Source of the DNA: Pelomonas sp. Root1217
Lineage (GTDB): Bacteria > Pseudomonadota > Gammaproteobacteria > Burkholderiales > Burkholderiaceae_C
Assembly (NCBI RefSeq): GCF_001425705.1
Contig: NZ_LMDC01000023.1
Location: forward strand, 597,079 to 661,078
DNA length: 64,000 nucleotides
Direction of reading: 5' to 3'
Positions 29,916 to 39,140 of the stretch are shown one piece after another (position 1 is the stretch's first letter; each line of letters begins with the position of its first letter). Made by a program: the position numbers and the translations under genes. Under the pieces are notes generated by a model. That model was not told the DNA's origin, searched no databases, and was given only the letters and a program-made list of their open reading frames with translations.

Positions 29916-31967
29916 TCAGGGCTGCAGGGCGAGGAAGGCCGCGGCCGGCCAGCGGTTGGTCCGGCAATAGGCGGCGTTGCCGGCGCGCGCCAGGCAGGCG
30001 TTGACCAGCGCCGTGCCGAAGGGCCCGTAGACGTCGGTCTCGGCGGCGCCGTTGCGGGTCACGGTCTCGGTGCAATGGAAGCGGTGCGCCATGGAGCGCG
30101 CCGCGCCGCGCGGGCAGTCGCCGTTGCCCGTGGCTGCCGCGGCCAGGGCCTTGCTCCAGATCGGCAGGGCGATAGCCACGCCGTCGACGATGCTGGCGCG
30201 GTTGGCCGTGCAGACCGCGCCACCGCCGGCGTCCACGCAGGCCTGCATCGCGGCGACGGTGAAGGGGCCATAGGTCTGGCTCGCGCTCATGCACTGGCGC
30301 AGGTGGCTGTCATAGCGCGTCCCGTTGGGGCAATGCGCAGGCTTGGCCGCGGAAGGCGCTGCGGTCGGCACGGCCCAGCTCGCCAGCGTCGACGCCGGAT
30401 AGAGGTTGCCGGCAAAGATCCAGCCTTCGCGCAGCACGCCGTCGTTGTGCAGGTACTCGACGCGGTAGTAGAGGTTGTTGGCCGACGCCGTGCCAAACAC
30501 TTCCTTGACCTGCACGGCCGTGTTGGCCGGGATGGCGACGAGCAGGGCGCCGCCCGGTGTGGCGCGCATGTTGAGGTTGGGCACGACCTTGACCCAGTCG
30601 CCCGCAAAAGCGATGGCGCCTGGGCCGGCCGGCGCCGCAGCCACGGCCAGCGAAGCATGCGAGGCGGCCGTGCCCGCGTCGATCCAGCCATCGGTCAGCA
30701 CGCCGCCGATGTCGGCGCGAATGCGATACAGCCGCCCCTGCTGCTGCGCGCCGCTGACCATGAAGTCCAGCACCTGGTAGGTGCCGGCGGCCGCCTGGCC
30801 CAGCACCATGCCATTGGGCGCGGAGCGCAGGTCCAGCGGCTGCAGCGTGGCGATGGCACTGGCCAGCGACTGCAGGCCCGGCACCTGGGCGCGGCAGAGC
30901 TGGTGGCGGTTGTGGTCGATGCGCGCGTAGCTGGCGGTCTGCGCCACATAGACCTGGGTGATGCTGCTCTCGTCGAAGCTGGCGCGGCCCGCCAGGCAGG
31001 CGGCGTCGCGCACGTCGTCCACGCACTCAAGCGTGTTGTTGCCGGCCAGCACGCAGGCGGCGGCGCCGACCTGCAGCAGCTTGCCGGGCTCGACGTTGCC
31101 GCCCACCGGCACCGGGCAGCTGGGGCCGTTGTCCATCAGGCAGGCCACGTCGATGCCGGCGGCCTTGTTCAGGTCCGCGATGTCGACCAGCCAGAGCCTG
31201 GCGTCGTAGTTGTCGCGGTAGCCGTTGTCCTTGGTCACGTTGACGTCGGCGGCGTTCTGCCAGCGGCAGACCTTGGTGGGCCCGCCGTTGTAGGCCGACC
31301 AGGCCGAGCGCGCACGGCCGCGCCAGTACTCGTCGACCTCGGCCGCGGTGCCCGTCGGCGTCGTCACGCCGCCGAGGCAGGCGGCCGGTGCCTTCTCCCA
31401 CGCATCGAAGTAGATGTCGATCGCATAGGTGAAGTTCTGCATCATGTTCCAGCCCTTGCCTTCCTGGAGCTGGACGAAGTGGTAGCGGTCGTCGACCTGC
31501 ATCATGCCGTGGCCGTGGCCGCTGTCGCCGCGCATCATCTTCAGCGCATAGGGCTGGCCGGCCGACAACTGGGCATCGCGGTAGTGAGACCAGAAGGTTT
31601 CCTGGCGCAGCGTCGCGTAGGTGCCGCGCTGGAAGGCTTCCAGCTCGCGTGCAGACACGCCCGGCTTGCGCGAGCGCAGGTAGCGGTCGCTCGCGTCGCG
31701 GATGACCGGGTACATCGCCTGCATGTAGCGCTTGCGCTCGTCGGTGAGGCTGGCCGAGGCGTCGTTGAAGATGGTGCCGGCGTAGTTGCCGCGCACGAAG
31801 CTGTCGGGGCCGAAGGCGTTGGCGTCGCAGCCCGACGGCGCCCGGCCATGGGTCCAGGTGCCGCCGACCTTGTTGGTGCAGGCCCAGTCGTTGGGCGTGG
31901 GCGTGTAGCCGGCGTGGGCCGTGGTGGCCAGGCCAAGGCACAGGGCGAAGAGGGCAAATGCTTTCAT
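29916..31967 (-). CDS. Secreted lysozyme-like protein with SH3-like domains
   Basis: A 683-residue protein with a cleaved signal peptide (ATTAHAG). Residues about 60-260 look like a goose-lysozyme/SLT fold: RQETFWSHYRDA (candidate catalytic Glu), GHGHGMMQVDDRYH and SAYNGGPTKVC, which match the ES, GLMQV and AYNAGP blocks. Two bacterial SH3-like segments follow (LDLRSAPNG..., LNMRATPGG..., each ending near GWI). The C-terminal quarter is Cys-rich. It probably cleaves peptidoglycan. The strong ribosome site AGGAGGT overlaps the stop codon of the upstream PEP-CTERM gene. Confidence 0.75.
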   Translation of the reverse strand: MKAFALFALCLGLATTAHAGYTPTPNDWACTNKVGGTWTHGRAPSGCDANAFGPDSFVRGNYAGTIFNDASASLTDERKRYMQAMYPVIRDASDRYLRSRKPGVSARELEAFQRGTYATLRQETFWSHYRDAQLSAGQPYALKMMRGDSGHGHGMMQVDDRYHFVQLQEGKGWNMMQNFTYAIDIYFDAWEKAPAACLGGVTTPTGTAAEVDEYWRGRARSAWSAYNGGPTKVCRWQNAADVNVTKDNGYRDNYDARLWLVDIADLNKAAGIDVACLMDNGPSCPVPVGGNVEPGKLLQVGAAACVLAGNNTLECVDDVRDAACLAGRASFDESSITQVYVAQTASYARIDHNRHQLCRAQVPGLQSLASAIATLQPLDLRSAPNGMVLGQAAAGTYQVLDFMVSGAQQQGRLYRIRADIGGVLTDGWIDAGTAASHASLAVAAAPAGPGAIAFAGDWVKVVPNLNMRATPGGALLVAIPANTAVQVKEVFGTASANNLYYRVEYLHNDGVLREGWIFAGNLYPASTLASWAVPTAAPSAAKPAHCPNGTRYDSHLRQCMSASQTYGPFTVAAMQACVDAGGGAVCTANRASIVDGVAIALPIWSKALAAAATGNGDCPRGAARSMAHRFHCTETVTRNGAAETDVYGPFGTALVNACLARAGNAAYCRTNRWPAAAFLALQP

Positions 31968-31976
31968 GCGACCTCC

Positions 31977-32609
31977 TCAGCTTTGACGGCGGCGCGCCGC
32001 GATGGCCAGCAGGCCGGCCAGCATCAGCGCAACGCTGCCGGGCTCCGGCACCGCGGCCACGTCGCCCACGCGCACGGCCCAGGCCTGGGCCAGGGTGTCG
32101 GTGGCGAGCTGGTCCTGCAGGCCCATGCCCATGAAGAAGCTCAAGGCCCAGCCAGATTCGGAGGCCGTACCCGTCCAGAACACCGGCCCGACCGGGTTGT
32201 TCGGATCGACGAGGCCGCTGAACGAGCCGGTGTGCGTGAGCCCGGCCGCCGTGTTGCCCAGGCTGGCGTAGAAGAGGTGGCCCAGCTCGCTGTTTGCACC
32301 GCTGTTGTTGATGCCGATGTCGGTGGAGCCGTCCTCTGAATAGTCCAGCCGCAGCGCGCTGCCATTGACCGGCGCCACCACCGGCAGGCGCCAGTCATCG
32401 AAGCCGCCAAAGCTCAAGGAAGCCGCCCATTGCTGCGCATCGGCCTGCGTGCGCAGTCCGCCAATGGCGGCATCGGCCAGCCAGGTCAGGTTGGTCTGCG
32501 TGTCGTAGACCATGGCGCCGTTGGCACGCGGCTGCAACTCGGCGCGGGCCGTTGCACCGATCAGCAAACCAGTTATTGCCAGGCCGGCAAGCAGTGTCTT
32601 CTTGGTCAT
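31977..32609 (-). CDS. PEP-CTERM protein with DUF1566 domain
   Basis: A 210-residue exported protein. After the signal peptide (IGATARA) comes a DUF1566/Lcl-like domain (YDTQTNLTWLADA, WAASLSFGGFDDWRLPV, FWTGTASE), then the exosortase signal VPEPGSVAL, a hydrophobic helix and RRRQS. The ATG at 32609 precedes the signal peptide; an upstream extension was rejected. It is the first gene of an operon with the lysozyme-like protein. No sigma-54 promoter was found here. Confidence 0.87.
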   Translation of the reverse strand: MTKKTLLAGLAITGLLIGATARAELQPRANGAMVYDTQTNLTWLADAAIGGLRTQADAQQWAASLSFGGFDDWRLPVVAPVNGSALRLDYSEDGSTDIGINNSGANSELGHLFYASLGNTAAGLTHTGSFSGLVDPNNPVGPVFWTGTASESGWALSFFMGMGLQDQLATDTLAQAWAVRVGDVAAVPEPGSVALMLAGLLAIAARRRQS

Positions 32610-32838
32610 GGGCGGGGCGACGGCGTCGCATGAACTGAGGGCGGGTCGCATGGTCTGCAAAACCACTGCGCAGCGACCAGCGGGTTAGTCCGGCCATGCG
32701 CTGCCAATTCGAGCGGGCGGCATAACCGGCGGGAATGCGGCCGGGCGGCGCGCGAAATCCGGCGTTCCTGGCGTCGGCGGGACAATCCGGGCTTCGCCCA
32801 GATCCCTCCCTAGTTCAAGGGGGGCGGCGTCCGCCCGC

Positions 32839-33360
32839 ATGTTCACGACTTTCTGGTTTTCGCCCGCCCAATTGCTGGGTTATCTCGCCTTCGTGCTCGG
32901 CGTCGCCTGCTTCCTGCAGACGGACGACCGCCGCTTCAAGTGGTTCATGACGGGCGAGTGCATCGCCTACATCGCCCACTTCGCGCTGCTGGGCAACCCG
33001 ACGGCGGTGGCGAGCTCGTCGCTGTCCATGCTGCGCTCGCTGCTGTCCCTTTACACGCGCTCGAAATGGGTCGCGGTGGGCGTGGTGGCGGCCAATGTCG
33101 GCTTCGGGCTGACCATTGCGCAAAAGCCCGGCGACTGGCTGCCGCTGGGCGCCTCGTGCCTGGGCACCATCGCCCTGTTCACGCTGCAGGGCGTGCCCAT
33201 GCGGCTGCTGATGATGTGCGGCACGGCGCTGTGGATCGCCAACAACCTGATCGTCGGCTCCATCGGCGGCACGGCGCTGGAGGTGGTCATCGCCGTGATC
33301 AACCTGGGGACGATCGCGCGCATGCTCAAGGCTCGCCCAGCCGCTCGAACTCCGCAATGA
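32839..33360 (+). CDS. YgjV-family inner-membrane protein
   Basis: A 173-residue membrane protein with five or six hydrophobic segments, resembling the YgjV (Imp-YgjV) family: the N-terminal LLGYLAFVLGVACFLQTDDRRFK and the later LRSLLSLYTRSK are characteristic. Function of the family is unknown. It ends inside the 3' end of the convergent YihY gene (35-bp overlap). Confidence 0.8.
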   Translation: MFTTFWFSPAQLLGYLAFVLGVACFLQTDDRRFKWFMTGECIAYIAHFALLGNPTAVASSSLSMLRSLLSLYTRSKWVAVGVVAANVGFGLTIAQKPGDWLPLGASCLGTIALFTLQGVPMRLLMMCGTALWIANNLIVGSIGGTALEVVIAVINLGTIARMLKARPAARTPQ

Positions 33361-34201
33361 CCTGGGCGCCGATCAGCAGCAGCGTGGCGCCGATCTCCAG
33401 GCTCAGCAGCACGGCGATGGCCGTCGTCAACGAGCCATAGACGGTGCCGATCTGCGACAGCGTGCCGAAGTACCAGACCAGCACATGACGCGACAGTTCC
33501 CACAGCAGGGCAGCCGCCAGCGCACCGATGAGGGCCAGCGGCAGCGAGGGCCGCCCGCCGGGCATCACCATGTAGACCGAGGCCAGCACGAACACCTCGC
33601 CGGCAAAGCCGAGCACGTAGAGCATCACGCCTGACACGCCGTGCAGCGACCACGAGTAGCCGAGGAACTCGACCTCGCGCTGCCCCAGCGCCTGGAAACT
33701 GCCGGCCACCAGCGTCACCAGCAGCAGCCCGACGCTCAGGGACAGGATGTAGAGATAGGGAATCAGTGCCGAGATCAGGAAATGCCGCTTCTTGAGCTTG
33801 CGCCGATGATGAAAGATGCCCTGCATGGCGCTTTCCAGGACGGAGAAGGCCAGCGAGCTGAAGAAGAGCATGCTGATGAGCAGCACCCAGCCCATCACGT
33901 CCCGGTGCGCCAGGAAGCGCGCCAGCTCGGCCACCACGGCGGCCGACTGCCCCGGCACCAGCCATTCCAGGTAGCGGCCCACGGTCTGCAGCAACCGCGC
34001 CTGATCGATCCAGTGCGACAGCGCGATGACGCTCAGGATGAGGAGCGGCACGATGGAAAGCAGCGCGTAATAGGCCACAGCCCCGGCCAGCAGCAGGCCC
34101 TGGTTGGCGCGGAAGGCCTTCAGCGTCTGCCAGGCGAAGCCCCAGGGGTTATGGAGCAAGCGGGCAGTCTGGCGGGCGAACTGGCGGGCGAGAAAACGCA
34201 T
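33326..34201 (-). CDS. YihY/BrkB-family membrane protein
   Basis: A 291-residue inner-membrane protein with six hydrophobic segments. AGAVAYYALLSIVPLLIL and the later GTVYGSLTTAIAVLLSLE are hallmark blocks of the YihY (formerly ribonuclease BN/BrkB) family, whose role is still debated. The start is uncertain: ATG at 34201 or GTG at 34225; neither has a clear ribosome site. Confidence 0.88.
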   Translation of the reverse strand: MRFLARQFARQTARLLHNPWGFAWQTLKAFRANQGLLLAGAVAYYALLSIVPLLILSVIALSHWIDQARLLQTVGRYLEWLVPGQSAAVVAELARFLAHRDVMGWVLLISMLFFSSLAFSVLESAMQGIFHHRRKLKKRHFLISALIPYLYILSLSVGLLLVTLVAGSFQALGQREVEFLGYSWSLHGVSGVMLYVLGFAGEVFVLASVYMVMPGGRPSLPLALIGALAAALLWELSRHVLVWYFGTLSQIGTVYGSLTTAIAVLLSLEIGATLLLIGAQVIAEFERLGEP

Positions 34202-34325
34202 GGAAGCAGGGTCCGTCACAGCCACCTGCCGGGCTTGTCAGCGGACGTAACTCGCCCCTGTCGGAGGCCGCCGCGACGCGTGAAAGCCGTTCGGCAAGGC
34301 GCATGCCCAGGCGCTACGCTAGGTC

Positions 34326-35474
34326 ATGCACGCCCTTCCTCCCGACCCCTCCTCGCTGGGCAACCAGCCGCTGCGCCTGCACATGCCGGTCGACGTGCGC
34401 AGCGTGTCGCTGGCGGTGCTGTCCGTGGTGGCTGTGCTGTTCGCGCTGCACGCAGCGGTCGCGCTCGTCGTGCCGGTGCTGCTGGGCCTGATGCTCAGCT
34501 ATGCGCTGGAGCCGCTCGTCTGCCGCATGGAGCGCTGGCGCCTGCCTCGCACGCTGGCCGCCGGCCTGGTGCTGTCGGCGCTGGTAAGTAGCGTGGGCTG
34601 GACGGCCTATGCGTTGTCCGACGACGCCAGCAGGTTGCTGGAATCGCTGCCGGCTGCTGCCGAGAAGGTGAAGACCGTCATGGCCGCCAAGCGCCCGGGG
34701 GCGGGAGATGGGGCCTTGGCCCAGGTGCAGAAGGCGGCTCTGCAGCTGGAGCAGGCGGCCGAGGCCAGCGGCGTTCCCGCCGTGACGCCACGCGGCGTCA
34801 CCCGCGTCATCGTCGAGAAGCCGCGCTTCAACCTGCATGACTATCTGTGGAGCGGCACGGTGGGTCTGCTGGCCTCGCTGGGCCAGGTCATGGTGGTGGT
34901 GTTTGTCGCCTTCTTCCTGCTGGCGGCGGGCGACAGCTTCAGGCGCAAGCTGGCGCACCTGGCCGGGCCCACCTTCGCCAAGCGCCGGCTGACGGTGCAG
35001 ACCCTGGACGAGATCGGCGACCAGATCCAGCGCTATCTGCTGGTGCAGCTGTTCACCAGCGCCGTGGTGGGCGTGACGATCTGGCTGGCCTTCATGGCCG
35101 TGGGCGTGGAGCACGCCGCGGTCTGGGGCGTGGTGGCCTTCGTGGGCGACTTCATTCCCTACATCGGCGCCGCGGTGCTGACCACCAGTGCGGGCCTGAT
35201 GAGCTTCATGCAGTTCGGCAGCGCCGACATGGCCCTGCTCGTGTCAGGCATCGCGCTGGGCGTGCACACGCTGTCGGGCAACCTGCTGATGCCGTACTTG
35301 AGTAGCCGCAGCAGCCGCATGAACGCGGTGGTCGTGTTCATCGGCGTGCTGGCTTTCGGCTGGCTCTGGGGCCTGTGGGGGCTGCTGCTGGGCGTACCCA
35401 TCCTGGCCAGCGTCAAGGCGGTGTGCGACCGGGTGGACGGGCTGCAGCCCGTCGGCGAATTGCTGGGCGCATAG
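34326..35474 (+). CDS. AI-2E-family transporter
   Basis: A 382-residue membrane protein of the AI-2 exporter/PerM family. It has two N-terminal helices, a large loop (about 95-165), then about five helices with the family motifs VAFVGDFIPYIGA and LMPYLSSRSSRMNAVVVF. Members export signals or act as Na+/H+ antiporters, so substrate cannot be read from sequence. It is followed at once by repeat A2. Confidence 0.9.
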   Translation: MHALPPDPSSLGNQPLRLHMPVDVRSVSLAVLSVVAVLFALHAAVALVVPVLLGLMLSYALEPLVCRMERWRLPRTLAAGLVLSALVSSVGWTAYALSDDASRLLESLPAAAEKVKTVMAAKRPGAGDGALAQVQKAALQLEQAAEASGVPAVTPRGVTRVIVEKPRFNLHDYLWSGTVGLLASLGQVMVVVFVAFFLLAAGDSFRRKLAHLAGPTFAKRRLTVQTLDEIGDQIQRYLLVQLFTSAVVGVTIWLAFMAVGVEHAAVWGVVAFVGDFIPYIGAAVLTTSAGLMSFMQFGSADMALLVSGIALGVHTLSGNLLMPYLSSRSSRMNAVVVFIGVLAFGWLWGLWGLLLGVPILASVKAVCDRVDGLQPVGELLGA

Positions 35475-35684
35475 CTCAGTTTTCGGGCCGAGCGCCGGGC
35501 CCTCCCAAGCCGGCCCGCTCTGGCGATGTGCTTGCCGGTTAATCCGGCAAGCATCCCCGTCTCCTCGGGAGCTGAGGCCGGACACAGTGCGCCCAGTGGG
35601 CGCGCTGTGCCTGCCGAAGGGCTGCGGCCCAAGCCGCAGCGCGGCCTGCAAAGGCCGGCCAAGGTAGCCCTAGGACGAGAGGCT
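35475..35684 (-). repeat. Hairpin-rich intergenic repeat, copy A2 (inverted)
   Basis: The 210-bp gap between two convergent genes is an inverted relative of the 19668-19950 element. It shares CTTGCCGG-N5-CCGGCAAG (35531-35551), a 13-bp stem centred on CCCA-G-TGGG (35583-35609) and CGGCCT-GCAA-AGGCCG (35642-35657). Arm sequences differ from copy A1 but mostly in matched pairs. It lacks the two extra stems of A1. Confidence 0.85.
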
Positions 35685-36620
35685 CTAACGATTTGCCGAG
35701 TAATTCACCGGCAGCCAGTCATAGCCCTTGCCGTCGGCGCGCAGCTTGCCGATGCCGGGGAAGGACACATGCGTCACGGCCACGTAGTAGCCCTCCTTGG
35801 CTGCGGCGGCATAAGCCTTTTCACGGGCAGGCGCGGCGGCCTTGGGGTCGGAGTCGAAGCTCATCGTCACGGCCGGCTCGGGGAACTGCACGGCCGCCAC
35901 GTGCATCAGGTCGCCCCAGAACATGATCTTCTGGCCCTTGCTCTCGGCGACGTAGTTGCTGTGGCCGGGCGTGTGGCCATAGGCCGGGAAGGCTTTCACG
36001 CCGGGCACGATCTCGACACCCGCGGCGCTGCCTTCGAAGGGCTTGAAGCGGCCCACGTCGGCATAGGCCTTCACGTTGGCGGCGATGGCCTTGGCGCCGT
36101 CGCCCTTGGCCACCTGCTCGGCCGACAACCAGAAGTCGGCGTCGCGCTTGTCCACGCGCAGCGTCGCGTTCGGGAAGCTGGCCTTGCCGTCGATGGCAGT
36201 GCCGCCGATGTGGTCGCCGTGCATGTGCGTGATGACCACTTCGTCGACCTGCTCAGGCGCATAGCCCGCAGCCTTGAGATTGGCCAGTACACGGCCCAAC
36301 GTCGGGCCGTACAGGCCAGCGGCGCCGGTATCGACGAGGACGATCTTGGCTCCAGTGTTGATCAGGTAGGCGTTGAAGGATGTCTCCAGCGGCACGCCGA
36401 GGTAGGCATGCTGCAGGGCCTTGACCGTGTTGGGCGCGGGCTGCTGCAGCAGCTTGTCGACCGGCAGGTCCAGCGTGCCGTCGGACAAGGCCGTGACCTC
36501 GAAATCGCCGAGCTGCAGGCGATACCAGCCCGGCGCCTGTCCCTTGAGCTGCGGGCCGGCGGCGAAGGCCGTGGCACTGACACCCAGGGCGAGGGCGGCG
36601 GAAAGCAGGCGGTTGAGCAT
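35685..36620 (-). CDS. Periplasmic MBL-fold metallo-hydrolase
   Basis: A 311-residue metallo-beta-lactamase-fold enzyme with a signal peptide (GVSATAFAAG). Metal ligands: THMHGDHIGG (HxHxDH), GHTPGHSNY and WGDLMH. The layout resembles lactonase-type enzymes including AHL lactonases, but substrate is not shown by sequence. GGAGAC lies six bases before the ATG at 36620. It is divergent from the TonB receptor gene. Confidence 0.88.
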   Translation of the reverse strand: MLNRLLSAALALGVSATAFAAGPQLKGQAPGWYRLQLGDFEVTALSDGTLDLPVDKLLQQPAPNTVKALQHAYLGVPLETSFNAYLINTGAKIVLVDTGAAGLYGPTLGRVLANLKAAGYAPEQVDEVVITHMHGDHIGGTAIDGKASFPNATLRVDKRDADFWLSAEQVAKGDGAKAIAANVKAYADVGRFKPFEGSAAGVEIVPGVKAFPAYGHTPGHSNYVAESKGQKIMFWGDLMHVAAVQFPEPAVTMSFDSDPKAAAPAREKAYAAAAKEGYYVAVTHVSFPGIGKLRADGKGYDWLPVNYSANR

Positions 36621-36742
36621 CTTGAGTCTCCGGGGGTTGAGGGGAAGCGGCGCGCAGGATAGCGGCGCCGTCTCAGCCTTGCAGCCCCCAGGGTGTTGTC
36701 TGCCGTCTGGACACGGCGCCGCGCGGCGAATGGCTGGATTCC

Positions 36743-36765
36743 GGACAGTGCCACCGCAGTGGACA
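36743..36765 (+). promoter_or_regulatory. Candidate activator site upstream of the TonB receptor
   Basis: GGACA-N13-GGACA, first half in the context TTCCGGACAGTGCC, 79 bases before the -24 element. The same spaced pair with a similar flank (TTTCGGACAACGCC) occurs upstream of the second sigma-54 promoter at 40722. Likely binding site for the sigma-54 activator encoded between them; inference. Confidence 0.5.
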
Positions 36766-36821
36766 CCGAAAACGCGGGTGAACCCGCAAGGGTTTGCAGG
36801 TAGTTCGCCCCGACTTGGCGC

Positions 36822-36837
36822 GGGCATGGCTTTTGCG
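36822..36837 (+). promoter_or_regulatory. Sigma-54 promoter of the TonB receptor gene
   Basis: GGGCATG-GCTT-TTGCG matches TGGCAYG-N4-TTGCW with mismatches only at the two ends and has the required 10-base GG-to-GC spacing. The receptor ATG is 43 bases downstream. Confidence 0.7.
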
Positions 36838-36879
36838 CTCCCGCTCCTGGTTCCGAACACAACAACCAGGAGACAAGCC

Positions 36880-39075
36880 ATGACCTCTCGCCACCCGGCA
36901 CGCTCGCGCCTGCAATTCGCCATCCTCGCCACGCTGGGCGCCACGATCGCCCTGCCCGCCGCCGCGCAGACCGTCGCCGCCGCCGAGCCCACGGTGACGA
37001 CGCTGGACGTCGTCAAGGTCACGGCGCGCAAGCGCGAGGAGTCGCTGCAGGACGTGCCGGTCGCCGTCACGGCGCTGACGGCCGACCAGCTCGACAAGCT
37101 GGCCATCAAGGACCTCGGCGACCTGCAGGGCCAGGTGCCCAACCTGACCATCTACGCCGCGCGCGGCAGCAACACGACGCTCACGACCTTCATCCGCGGC
37201 GTCGGCCAGGCCGACCCGCTGTGGGGCGTGGACCCGGGCGTGGGCATCTATTTCGACGACGTCTACATCGCCCGGCCGCAGGGCGCGCTGCTGGATGTGT
37301 ACGACGTGCAGCGCGTGGAAGTGCTGCGCGGCCCGCAGGGCACGCTGTACGGCAAGAACACCATCGGCGGCGCCGTGAAGTACGTGTCCAAGCCGCTGCC
37401 GACGGCGACCGAAGGCTCGGTGACGCTGGCGGTGGGCAACTACGGCCAGGTGACGGCCAAGGGCGGCGTGGGCACGGCGGTCAACGACGGCCAGTTCCGT
37501 TTTCGCGTCGCCGGCGCCAGCCTGAACCGCGAGGGCTACGGCAAGAACCTGACCGACGGCAGCCCCGTGAGCGACCAGGCCACGACCAGCGGCCGCGTAT
37601 CCATGGGCTGGTTCCCGACCGGCTCCAGCTTCAACGCCCAGGTGTCGGTGGACCGCACCAACGACGACTCGCACATGCGCGGCTTCCAGCGCCTGAACGT
37701 CAACGCCTTCGACCCCGCCAAGACGCCGCCGACCACCGGCCGCTACGACATCGCCACCGGCATGCCCAATGCCAACCGCACCAGCAGCGAGGGCGAATCC
37801 CTGACGCTGAACTGGGGCGTCAGCGAGGCCTGGAGCCTGAAGTACATCCTCGCCCACCGCGCCTCGGACACCAACACCTCCATCGACTTCGACGGCCTGC
37901 CCAACAAGATCGCCGACGTGCGCGCCGAATACCACGACAGCTCGCAGAGCCATGAGCTGCAGGCCGTCTACGAAGGCGCCAGCAGCTCGGGCGTGCTCGG
38001 TGTCTATTACTTCGACGGCCGCGCCGGCGGAACGGTGCGAAACAACTTCTTCAACCTGAGCTTCGGCACCACCAACGGCCTGGTCTACACCCAGGGCAAG
38101 GCCGTCTTCGGCGACTGGAGCTGGCGCCTGAGCCCGGCCTTCAGCGTCAGCACCGGCCTGCGCTACACCCAGGAGAAGAAGCGCGCCGTCGTGCTGAACC
38201 AGGCCTTCGCCAACGACCAGTTCAGCGGCAACCCCATCGCCGTGCCGGCCAATTTTGACAAGAGCCTGTCGGTCAGCAACACCTCGCCGCGCCTGTCGCT
38301 CGAGTACAAGGCCAGCAAGGAAATCAAGCTCTACACGACGGCCTCGCGCGGCTTCAAGAGCGGCGGCTACAACATCCGCGCCAACACCGTGGCCTTCCCA
38401 TCCTCGGGCCGGCCCTTCGCCGACGAGAAGCTCGACTCGCTGGAACTGGGCGCCAAGATGATCCTGGACGGCGGCCGGCTGGAGCTGAACACGGCGCTGT
38501 TCCACAACAAGTACAAGAACGTGCAGCTGTCGGTGTTCACCAGCTACACCCAGCCCAATGGCCAGCCCGGCTTCTTCGGCGACTTCACCAACGCCGGCAA
38601 GGCGACGGTGCAGGGCGCCGAGGTCGAGTTCCTGTGGATGCCGACGACATCCTGGCGCATCAGCGGCAACCTGGCCACGCTGGACGCCAAGTACGACGAG
38701 TACTTCGACCGCGGCGTCAACGTGGCCGCCCAGAAGAAGTTCACCAACACGCCGAAGTACCAGGCCAGCCTGAACCTGGAGCACAACGCCAGGCTGGCCA
38801 TGGGAACGCTGCGCTCGCGCCTGGGTGTCACTCATCGCAGCAAGGTCTACCCGACGACCGACCTGTCCGAGTCGCTCGCCCAGGACGCCTACACGCTGGT
38901 GAACGCCGGCCTGATCTGGGAGAAGGACGCCAAGCTGAGTTTCTTCCTGCAGGGCAGCAACCTGACCAACAAGGCCTACAAGACCGACGGCTACAACATC
39001 GCGGCCCTCGGCGTGCTGAACGCCTACTACGGCGCACCCCGCACCTTCACTGTCGGCGGCACGTTCAAGTTCTAA
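36880..39075 (+). CDS. TonB-dependent outer-membrane receptor
   Basis: A 731-residue outer-membrane barrel with signal peptide (IALPAAAQT). The plug domain shows VTARKREESLQDVPVAVTAL, FIRGVGQADPLW and VEVLRGPQGTLYGKNTIGGAV; the barrel ends in the aromatic-terminated strand TVGGTFKF. Receptors of this KREESLQDVP type carry diverse substrates, often not siderophores. The ATG at 36880 has AGGAGA upstream. Expression is probably sigma-54 dependent. It is immediately followed by a sigma-54 activator gene and a Liv-type transporter cluster, suggesting a shared substrate. Confidence 0.93.
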   Translation: MTSRHPARSRLQFAILATLGATIALPAAAQTVAAAEPTVTTLDVVKVTARKREESLQDVPVAVTALTADQLDKLAIKDLGDLQGQVPNLTIYAARGSNTTLTTFIRGVGQADPLWGVDPGVGIYFDDVYIARPQGALLDVYDVQRVEVLRGPQGTLYGKNTIGGAVKYVSKPLPTATEGSVTLAVGNYGQVTAKGGVGTAVNDGQFRFRVAGASLNREGYGKNLTDGSPVSDQATTSGRVSMGWFPTGSSFNAQVSVDRTNDDSHMRGFQRLNVNAFDPAKTPPTTGRYDIATGMPNANRTSSEGESLTLNWGVSEAWSLKYILAHRASDTNTSIDFDGLPNKIADVRAEYHDSSQSHELQAVYEGASSSGVLGVYYFDGRAGGTVRNNFFNLSFGTTNGLVYTQGKAVFGDWSWRLSPAFSVSTGLRYTQEKKRAVVLNQAFANDQFSGNPIAVPANFDKSLSVSNTSPRLSLEYKASKEIKLYTTASRGFKSGGYNIRANTVAFPSSGRPFADEKLDSLELGAKMILDGGRLELNTALFHNKYKNVQLSVFTSYTQPNGQPGFFGDFTNAGKATVQGAEVEFLWMPTTSWRISGNLATLDAKYDEYFDRGVNVAAQKKFTNTPKYQASLNLEHNARLAMGTLRSRLGVTHRSKVYPTTDLSESLAQDAYTLVNAGLIWEKDAKLSFFLQGSNLTNKAYKTDGYNIAALGVLNAYYGAPRTFTVGGTFKF

Positions 39076-39140
39076 GCGTGCGACTGAGCGGTCTCGGCCT
39101 CGCCGAGGGGGCGGGGCCGGCGCGGTACATTGCGCCGGTC

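Noticed and set aside
29118-32339. A 1073-codon plus-strand open frame
   Set aside because: It runs antisense to three well-supported minus-strand genes (lysozyme-like, PEP-CTERM, anchored protein); high GC removes stop codons from the opposite strand.
32610-32760. Sigma-54 promoter before the second PEP-CTERM gene
   Set aside because: TGGCAGC and TTGCA are present but never with the required 10-base GG-to-GC spacing.
36673-38835. A 720-codon minus-strand open frame
   Set aside because: Antisense to the TonB-dependent receptor, whose motifs are clear.
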